Source of the DNA: DATKMP01 sp963790045
GTDB lineage: Bacteria; Bacteroidota; Ignavibacteria; UBA10030
DNA: 64,000 bases
Reading direction: 5' to 3'
Assembly: GCA_963790045.1 (NCBI GenBank)
Contig: CAWBMS010000011.1
Coordinates: 124,001 to 188,000 of the forward strand
Part shown: in pieces, positions 58,017 to 64,000 of the stretch
Layout: every line of letters begins with the position of its first letter
Numbering within the stretch: position 1 is the stretch's first letter
The notes under the pieces: generated by a model
The model's database searches: none
Seen by the model: only the letters and a program-made list of their open reading frames with translations
Told to the model about the DNA's origin: nothing
Position numbers and translations under genes: made by a program

Positions 58017-58838
58017 CTATCGGAACAGTCCATAATATTGATAATTAATGGCATTTTTTTCATTAAGTATTTGTGATATTTTTCCGGATGGAAACACTAA
58101 TGATTGTGCCGTAATTACTATTTCATCTTTTTTTGTATTAAGAGTATATATTGCACTTTGCGTTTTTAATTGTTCCGAAGTTAAAACAAATCCTTCATAA
58201 CTTCCTTCTCCGCCGCCGATATTTTTTGGAAGGATACGGTATTGATTTGCTCCCACATCGATTAAATTTAGCTCTACAATAATTCTATCCTTTTCAGTTT
58301 GTATGGATTGTGCATGTTTCATACTAAGAAAAGTATAAGACCCAACCCATCCGGATGCCGAAGCAGAAAATACAAGAAAACTAAAAAACAGAATACTCAC
58401 ACCATATCCGATGCTTGATGAAGAAAAAGGACGGGTTGAAAATAAAGATCGCCGGTCGATACGATACCGATACCATTTAAAAATGAAAAAAGTAGGAACG
58501 AAAATATAACAAATATAAATACTAACCAATGTCAATATTTTATAAATCACACTTGGTGATGTGAGCAATTTGCCATTAAAGAGGATAAGCCCATTAGAAA
58601 TAGTTTTTCCTGCGGCGATTTGCCAAGGAACAAAAACGATTTGGGGGAAAGCGCCGAGCAAGTATTGTGCATCATCATGGGAAAACCAATATTGTCCATT
58701 TCGGAATAAATATTTTGAAAAGATCGTTACACTAAAAACACAAATTGCTAAAATAATTAATTTGAGTAGAAACCCGCGTGGAAATTCCTTTTCCGGCAAC
58801 AAGGTTGACTCGTTATTATTTTCAATTTTCTGACTCAT
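58017..58838 (-). CDS. Membrane protein of the sigma/anti-sigma operon
   Basis: 273 aa. Four hydrophobic helices are visible (near 25-45, 80-100, 110-130 and 150-170), and the C-terminal 90 residues are probably extracytoplasmic. RBS AGGAG before the ATG; the start overlaps the upstream gene by 17 bases. No recognised domain. Confidence 0.6.
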   Translation of the reverse strand: MSQKIENNNESTLLPEKEFPRGFLLKLIILAICVFSVTIFSKYLFRNGQYWFSHDDAQYLLGAFPQIVFVPWQIAAGKTISNGLILFNGKLLTSPSVIYKILTLVSIYICYIFVPTFFIFKWYRYRIDRRSLFSTRPFSSSSIGYGVSILFFSFLVFSASASGWVGSYTFLSMKHAQSIQTEKDRIIVELNLIDVGANQYRILPKNIGGGEGSYEGFVLTSEQLKTQSAIYTLNTKKDEIVITAQSLVFPSGKISQILNEKNAINYQYYGLFR

Positions 58839-59502
58839 ACTTTACTCCTAATTTCGTTAACGTACATTTTTCTTGAATCATTCCTTTTTGTCCGTTGTAA
58901 TTACCAAACAGAGAATCCCGACCTTGAATAAAGGTTTCTTGAGAAACGAGTACTACTCTTTCCGGTTCTAATGTTTGGACAATGATTTTTAAAGAATCAC
59001 CTGGATAAGCTGGAGTATAAATATTTGAACCGACTGTCGCTCCAGCATTTGTGCGCCGAAATATTTGCGCAAGTGATTCACTCTCTTTTTGTTTTTGTTG
59101 ATAATAAATTTTCAATGTTTCCAATAATTGCTTAGGCATTTGCGAAGCCATGATTTCTCTTCCAATCAATCCTCGAATTTCCAGCAATTTATTTTGCTGC
59201 CAATGCGATTGCATATCTGCTTCAATAGATGCAAAAACAGCACTCCCAAGAACTAAGAAGGAACAAATTGCAGTAATGATTCGTGCTTTAGCCGAAATCG
59301 GTTTGCGCAAAACGTAAACGAGCAATGCAATCAGATAGATAATGGCGGCGATACCGGCGGAATAAAATTGCGGCCAGAGTTCGTTCGTTTGCGGAGGAAG
59401 AAAAAATGCAATCGTGACGAAACTTATTCCTCCAGCGAGCCAGAGGAAAATGATCGATACTTCTTTTTTAATTTCAATGGTGATGGATGTTTTTTCCGGC
59501 AT
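58822..59502 (-). CDS. Membrane protein of the sigma/anti-sigma operon
   Basis: 226 aa with three hydrophobic helices in the first 95 residues and a polar, mostly alpha/beta domain after them. GAGGAG lies seven bases before the ATG. It overlaps the anti-sigma gene by 29 bases. No recognised domain; a signal-relay or target role with the anti-sigma factor is only inferred from the operon. Confidence 0.6.
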   Translation of the reverse strand: MPEKTSITIEIKKEVSIIFLWLAGGISFVTIAFFLPPQTNELWPQFYSAGIAAIIYLIALLVYVLRKPISAKARIITAICSFLVLGSAVFASIEADMQSHWQQNKLLEIRGLIGREIMASQMPKQLLETLKIYYQQKQKESESLAQIFRRTNAGATVGSNIYTPAYPGDSLKIIVQTLEPERVVLVSQETFIQGRDSLFGNYNGQKGMIQEKCTLTKLGVKYESEN

Positions 59503-59950
59503 AGTTCATCTCCTCAAAATATTGTAATTGCTGTCGTAATTCCGGCGGTAATTTCGATGTCATTTCGATTGCGGTTTCTTTTTCCTGCATGGGCTGTTGA
59601 AACAGTAGCGGTGAACATAAAAGACTGCCGATAATAATGAGAACAGCAATCGATGCCGCGGCGGGCAGAGGCATCAAGATACGTGTTGACCAAAACGAAA
59701 TCGGATGATATTTTTTTGCTTCGCTGTCTTTTAATGACCGTACCGATGCAAAGACCCGGCGGTCTAATGAATCGGATGCTGACGCTGTTTCTTCTTGCTG
59801 ATAGAAAGAACGAACCCGCATCATCGAGTGCATGTACTTTCGGCATTCTTCGCATGTGCCAAGATGAGCAAACATCTCTGTCGATGCAGTATCTTGCAAT
59901 CCTGTATCAAGATACAGATTGATAAGTTCCTGAAAGTGTTCGTGATCCAT
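59474..59950 (-). CDS. Anti-sigma factor with zinc-finger (zf-HC2-like)
   Basis: 158 aa. The cytoplasmic N domain has H-L-G-T-C-E-E-C-R-K-Y (Cys pair plus His, a ZAS-type zinc site); one transmembrane helix lies near residues 95-115 and a short periplasmic tail follows. It most likely holds the co-encoded ECF sigma factor until an envelope signal triggers release. It starts 10 bases after the sigma gene. Confidence 0.82.
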   Translation of the reverse strand: MDHEHFQELINLYLDTGLQDTASTEMFAHLGTCEECRKYMHSMMRVRSFYQQEETASASDSLDRRVFASVRSLKDSEAKKYHPISFWSTRILMPLPAAASIAVLIIIGSLLCSPLLFQQPMQEKETAIEMTSKLPPELRQQLQYFEEMNYAGKNIHHH

Positions 59951-59960
59951 TGTGTACCTC

Positions 59961-60500
59961 TTATCTATAATAGTGTTTTAATTTCTCAGCCAGCGCGCGT
60001 CGTGCTTTAAACAATCGCGATTTTACCGCGCTGACACTCGATTCTGTCATGGCGGCAATTTCTTCGTACGAACGTTGCTCAAATTCCCGCAATGTTAAAA
60101 TTTCCCGATACTCGACTTTTAATGCGCAAAGACACGCCGAAATCATTTCGCGTTCTTCCAATGATTCCATGGCCGTATCGGGTGGTGTTCCATCCCAGAC
60201 AATTTCATCGGTCAATTGTCCGTTCGGCTTTTTCTTCTGTAAAAGTTTATACACCTGATTTCTGGCAATCATATAAAGCCACGAACGGAAAGCGGCAACA
60301 TCCTGAAGAGTTTGAATATTCTCAAACATTTTGATAAACGTATCGTGCGTGGCGTCTTCTGCTAACGGACGATTGGTTGTGAGCTTCAAACAAAATAAAA
60401 AAATACATTGTTTGTATCGTTCATACAGCTTGGAGAATGCTTCCATATCTCCAAGTCGTAAATCAAGAATTAATTGTTCGTCCGATAGTGTCTGCACCAA
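59961..60500 (-). CDS. ECF-family RNA polymerase sigma factor
   Basis: 179 aa with sigma region 2 (L-Y-E-R-Y-K..., A-E-D-A-T-H-D-T-F-I-K, F-R-S-W-L-Y-M-I-A-R-N) and region 4 (E-I-L-T-L-R-E-F-E-Q-R-S-Y-E-E-I-A, then S-V-S-A-V-K-S-R-L-F-K-A-R). No regions 1 or 3, as expected. First gene of a five-gene operon with its anti-sigma factor. Confidence 0.92.
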   Translation of the reverse strand: MVQTLSDEQLILDLRLGDMEAFSKLYERYKQCIFLFCLKLTTNRPLAEDATHDTFIKMFENIQTLQDVAAFRSWLYMIARNQVYKLLQKKKPNGQLTDEIVWDGTPPDTAMESLEEREMISACLCALKVEYREILTLREFEQRSYEEIAAMTESSVSAVKSRLFKARRALAEKLKHYYR

Positions 60501-60833
60501 ATGCTCTTATGCAATGATACTCATAATATGCTATAAGACCGTCAAAGAATCAAAAAGTTGCTGTATAAAATTAAAATTTCGCTGTTTCCATTTTCGGAGT
60601 CAGCAGGTGGAACAACAGCATCGTCAAAGTGATTGCGCTCGATGACGATATTAAAAATCTTTCTGCCGGCGATTGCGTGTTCGTATTTCCCAAAGCGTTC
60701 AATTCCATCATCAAAAAACTTTGGAAATGAATATATTCGATCCCGATATGGTACGAAGAATCGACTTGGTGGAATAAAAAAACGCCTTAGAGAATAGTTA
60801 CAAAAAGATGCGATAGTACATTGAAAATTGTAT
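60501..60833. other. Intergenic, no supported gene
   Basis: A - strand frame of 108 aa (60542-60868) runs across this gap and into the desaturase end. Its centre (E-R-F-G-K-Y-E-H-A-I-A-G-R-K) looks somewhat protein-like and could be a gene relic, but I cannot place it in a family. Otherwise nothing clear. Confidence 0.35.
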
Positions 60834-61856
60834 TTATCCAATCGATGAAAGGGCAACTTCTCGATCATAAATCCAGCTAAAGCGTTCTACGCCGGAAAAT
60901 TTTATACGCTCTGCAAGTTTATGGTACCGTTCTGCAAGCGTGCATAAATATTCCTGCGCTTTTGCGGAGGTATCCGATAAACCGGTCAGCCCGGCAATTT
61001 TCCATTCATTCACTAATGACCCGATGATGTCTGCGTAATCTGCTGCCGTGTACACTCCGGTTTTTTGAGCGACGAGGGAAAACTTTGTGTATAAATTCTT
61101 ATCGCTTCCGTCATCCATTAAAATGGCGGGCATAGCGATTTTTGTTTTCATCATTTTGGCAAATGCAAACACTGCGCATGCCGGATCGAGTTCAAACACT
61201 TTTTTCATGAATAATTTATATGCTTTTTCATGCCGCGCTTCATCACCGGCAATCATTCCGCAAATTTTATGAAGATGATCTTCGCCTGCCTGCTTTGCGA
61301 GGACGCCGACATTGCGATGAGAAATTTTTGTTGCGCGTTCCTGAAACGATGTATAGATAAATCCGAGATAGGGATCGTTTTCCGTTTGCGGATCGAAGCC
61401 GTTGTTGATGAGATGATGAATCGTTGTTTCGATGGAGCGCATATTAACGCGGCCCGTGAGATAAAGATATTTATGCAGCACATCACCGTGACGATTTTCT
61501 TCCGCCGTCCAACCGCGGCTCCAGCGTGCCCACGGCGAAGGGCTTGCGCCGGTACTATCGGTTAACCCATTCAATCGATTGAGCCAAGTTTGATAGGTGG
61601 GCAATGCTTCTTCCGTCACCATATCACCCACCAACACAACGAGTAATTCATCCGGCAATGATTGAGCACGCAAACGAAATTCTGATAGTTGATCGTGCCA
61701 CTGATCAGAAGCCATGTCCGGTAAAAAATCCGATGGCTGCCATGCATCTTCAACTTTTAAAAGTAAGGAGCTAAGATGTTCGGCTACAAATCCTTCCATG
61801 CTTTTGATGACTTCTAATTGAGGCGAGGTAACCGGAAAATCATTTTGTGCATTCAT
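60834..61856 (-). CDS. desA: Acyl-ACP desaturase (soluble diiron type)
   Basis: Introduces a double bond into ACP-bound fatty acids using O2 and a diiron centre. 340 aa of helical bundle with E-E-N-R-H-G and D-E-A-R-H-E, the two E-x-x-R-H diiron motifs, plus W-T-A-E-E-N before the first. Soluble, no transmembrane helix. Shares the family with plant stearoyl-ACP desaturase and mycobacterial DesA. It implies at least microaerobic membrane tuning. No redox partner is adjacent. Confidence 0.9.
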   Translation of the reverse strand: MNAQNDFPVTSPQLEVIKSMEGFVAEHLSSLLLKVEDAWQPSDFLPDMASDQWHDQLSEFRLRAQSLPDELLVVLVGDMVTEEALPTYQTWLNRLNGLTDSTGASPSPWARWSRGWTAEENRHGDVLHKYLYLTGRVNMRSIETTIHHLINNGFDPQTENDPYLGFIYTSFQERATKISHRNVGVLAKQAGEDHLHKICGMIAGDEARHEKAYKLFMKKVFELDPACAVFAFAKMMKTKIAMPAILMDDGSDKNLYTKFSLVAQKTGVYTAADYADIIGSLVNEWKIAGLTGLSDTSAKAQEYLCTLAERYHKLAERIKFSGVERFSWIYDREVALSSIG

Positions 61857-62244
61857 CGAGCTTATTCTTTCTATAAAAATAGTTCTGATATATCATAAAC
61901 GATAATTTGTATGTCATCGTTCCATTTACAGCGCACACATTTTTTCATATTAGAGTGGTTATATCCTAAAAAATTTATTTTTAGGAGCAGCAAGAACTGT
62001 TGCAGAAATAGATCAAAAGGCATATATTTTCAGTGACATGTCCGATGCTACTTTTTATATGCATTGACAGGTCAAAGATGTTGAGAGACATTACGATGCA
62101 GCAAAAAAATATAGCATCATATTTGTTTTCCATCAGGCGAATATGTTTTCTTCCTCATAAGACTATTCGGTGTTTCAATTTTGTGTCGTGTTGGATGATT
62201 GATCATCTAAACGATACCGTATAAGCGAGAAGGGATGAAGCAGT
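61857..62244. other. Intergenic, divergent promoter region
   Basis: A+T-rich gap between the divergent desaturase and REC-PAS genes; both promoters should be here. I see no clear -35/-10 pair, operator or RNA gene. Confidence 0.35.
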
Positions 62245-64000
62245 ATGAAGAAAAAGAAATTTACAATCCTTATCGTGGATGATCATGAAGAATTTTTACG
62301 TATTCATTCCCACATTCTCCAACATGAAGAATACCATATTGAGACCGCAACCACAGGGAAAGATTGTCTTGAGGCGATAGAAAAACTGAATCCGGATTTA
62401 GTGCTACTCGATGTTATTCTTCCAGACATAAACGGCATTGAAATATGCCAGCGTATCAAAGCCAATCTATCTACACAACACATTCTTGTGTTGTTAATTT
62501 CCGGTATTGAGATTGAAAGTAAATCACAACTCACGGGACTTGAAGCCGGTGCAGATGGATATCTTGTGAAATCCATCTCGAATCAAATGCTCCTTGCTCA
62601 TGTGCGTATGATGGAGAGAATCAAGCGCAGTGAAGATGAACTTCGCGACGCGACAACAATGCTGGAAAAAGGGGTAGAGCAGCGAACGGAGAAATTGGAA
62701 GATCTGAATAAAAAGTTATTGAATGAAATTGCTGAACGGAAAGAAATAGAAACAACGCTTCAGCGAAGAGAAGAATATTATCGGACATTGTTTCAAAATA
62801 ATCCGATACCGCTGTTTGTGTACGACCGCACGACGCTTGCTTTTCTTGCTGTCAATGATACTGCCATCCATCAGTATGGTTACTCAGAACAAGAATTTCT
62901 TTCGATGATGCTTCCCGATATTCATCCACAAGAAGAAAAGCCAGTTGTTCTGCAGACAGTAAAAACGGGTTTTGAAAGTATTCGGTACCCAGGGCCGTTG
63001 CACCATCAAAAAAAAGATGGAACAATCATTGATGTGGAATTGACAACGCACGATTTAATGTTCGACGAAAAATTTGCGCGTTTAGTCATGATTATCAACA
63101 TTACCGAACGCAAGCAGGTGGAAGAAGCGCTCTTAGAAGAACAACATCTCGTGAATATGTTGCTGGACAATGTTCCCGATCGTATCTACTTTAAAGATTT
63201 AGACAGTCGTTTTATCAGAATCAATAAAGAACAAACCATAAAATTTGGACTCAGCGACCCTGCGCAAGCCGTTGGGAAGACCGATTTTGATTTTTTTACG
63301 GAAGAACATGCACGTATTGCATTTGAGAATGAACAGACAATCATCCGGACCGGTAAACCGATGGTGAATATCGAAGAAAGGGAAACATGGTTTGATCGCC
63401 GAGATACATGGGTTTCAACGACTAAAATGCCTCTGTATAGCAAGATTGGCAAAATCGTCGGCACCTTCGGTGTTTCGCGTGATATCACGTTACACAAACA
63501 GGCAGAAGAATATATGCGCCGAGCGGCCGAAGGTGCCCATGCAATTTTTTGGCATTCTATCGTTATCGACACACAAGATGTAACACAAGGTGCCTTCGGG
63601 TATTTGTGGAATATTCAATACGCTAATTTGGATATTGTCGAAAAATTTTTGGATTTGCCTGATTACCCGACTCATGATCTTAGAGATCGGTATCATCATA
63701 GCTGGTTGACTGTAGATCGCAAACAAATGGACATTCAAAGTGCCGATGCACTACGCAAGGGGTTGGATGGATATACGCAAGAATTCCGACTGATGGATGC
63801 AAAAGGAAAACTCCATTGGATGTACGGTGATGTGCACATTAAACGATTGGACAAAAATACATCCGATATTGCGGGCATTACCATAGAGATTACCGAACGT
63901 AAAAATGCAGAAGAAAACTTACGGCGAGCAACTGAAGGGACACATGCGATTTTCTGGCATGCGACTGTTACCAAAACCGAAGATGAAACACAAGGTACGT
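62245..64000 (+). CDS. REC-PAS multi-domain signalling protein, 5' part
   Basis: Open to the window end, at least 585 residues. Receiver domain at 1-125 (D-D-H near 12-14, phospho-acceptor Asp in V-L-L-D-V-I-L-P-D-I, Lys in G-Y-L-V-K-S), then a coiled-coil linker (about 130-175), a PAS domain (F-Q-N-N-P-I-P-L-F-V... to N-I-T-E-R-K), a second PAS (M-L-L-D-N-V-P-D-R-I-Y-F-K-D), and two further PAS modules that both begin R-R-A-(A/T)-E-G-(A/T)-H-A-I-F-W-H about 135 residues apart. It probably ends in a kinase or diguanylate-cyclase domain beyond the window. Start ATG with GAAGGGATG just upstream. Confidence 0.87.
   Translation, partial: MKKKKFTILIVDDHEEFLRIHSHILQHEEYHIETATTGKDCLEAIEKLNPDLVLLDVILPDINGIEICQRIKANLSTQHILVLLISGIEIESKSQLTGLEAGADGYLVKSISNQMLLAHVRMMERIKRSEDELRDATTMLEKGVEQRTEKLEDLNKKLLNEIAERKEIETTLQRREEYYRTLFQNNPIPLFVYDRTTLAFLAVNDTAIHQYGYSEQEFLSMMLPDIHPQEEKPVVLQTVKTGFESIRYPGPLHHQKKDGTIIDVELTTHDLMFDEKFARLVMIINITERKQVEEALLEEQHLVNMLLDNVPDRIYFKDLDSRFIRINKEQTIKFGLSDPAQAVGKTDFDFFTEEHARIAFENEQTIIRTGKPMVNIEERETWFDRRDTWVSTTKMPLYSKIGKIVGTFGVSRDITLHKQAEEYMRRAAEGAHAIFWHSIVIDTQDVTQGAFGYLWNIQYANLDIVEKFLDLPDYPTHDLRDRYHHSWLTVDRKQMDIQSADALRKGLDGYTQEFRLMDAKGKLHWMYGDVHIKRLDKNTSDIAGITIEITERKNAEENLRRATEGTHAIFWHATVTKTEDETQGT

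Noticed and set aside
60542..60868. 108-aa - strand frame between the sigma factor and the desaturase
   Set aside because: Overlaps the desaturase end, no RBS, no family recognised; only a possible relic.
1..64000. tRNA or rRNA genes
   Set aside because: No cloverleaf with a T-arm GGTTC-like motif or rRNA-like stretch was found by eye on either strand; a covariance-model scan would be decisive.

Overview
The window is about 64 kb of a Gram-negative chromosome, most likely from the Bacteroidota/Chlorobi/Ignavibacteria lineage. The evidence is a fused LpxC-FabZ gene in the order bamA ... ompH-ompH-lpxD-lpxC/fabZ-lpxA, a Bacteroidota-style FtsX/MacB exporter under an NtrC-like regulator, and many secreted polysaccharide-degrading enzymes. 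The species cannot be named from sequence alone. No rRNA, tRNA or CRISPR array was seen.

Layout. (1) 1-12.4 kb, + strand: envelope and housekeeping block. It holds the 3' end of bamA, a two-gene agmatine-to-putrescine module (aguB, aguA) wedged between bamA and two ompH/skp genes, then lpxD, lpxC-fabZ, lpxA, a LipM-like octanoyltransferase, panB, surE and mutS. (2) 12.4-17.9 kb, + strand: a Cys-rich DUF3109-type protein, a SpoIIE-type phosphatase, a HerA-like ATPase, a lipoprotein and a coiled-coil membrane protein. (3) 17.9-21.6 kb, - strand: lepA followed by two tandem signal peptidases. (4) 21.8-30.2 kb: accessory island. It has a GNAT gene, a repeat-rich 1.3 kb stretch with an 11-bp periodic array, REP-like hairpins and a transposase relic, an HNH nuclease, an intact REP-type (RAYT) transposase, and then an A+T-rich four-gene cassette: DUF2130 protein, OLD-family ATPase/TOPRIM protein, WYL-like small protein and an unknown 220-aa protein. 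This cassette is the best candidate here for an undescribed defence-type system. (5) 30.2-45.2 kb: polysaccharide (probably hemicellulose) degradation locus with GH8, a DUF5060/DUF4038-like GH, six CE1-type esterases in a row, GH43 with a C-terminal carbohydrate-binding-like domain, and a very large esterase. A GH5 gene and an unknown secreted protein at 53.7-57.5 kb extend it. No SusC/SusD pair is visible. (6) 45.4-52.9 kb: ABC exporter (adaptor, ATPase, FtsX permease) divergent from an NtrC-type regulator and its sensor kinase, with a recognisable sigma-54 promoter and a candidate upstream operator between them. (7) 57.6-60.5 kb: ECF sigma factor, anti-sigma factor and three membrane proteins. 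(8) 60.8-64 kb: acyl-ACP desaturase, and a REC-multi-PAS protein that runs off the window.

An important caveat is that at least 14 single-base frameshifts interrupt otherwise well-conserved genes (aguB, lpxC, panB, surE, GH8, the large esterase, the ABC ATPase, the kinase and the unknown secreted protein). Nearly all are explained by one extra or missing base in a short homopolymer, and several hit genes expected to be essential. They look like sequencing or assembly errors rather than pseudogenes, so I annotate each such gene as one composite feature. Beyond genes, the window carries three kinds of intergenic repeat: two 11-bp-period degenerate arrays with different cores, a 46-nt multi-hairpin element present in two perfect inverted copies 30 kb apart, and GTAGGG...CCCTAC hairpins tied to RAYT sequences.
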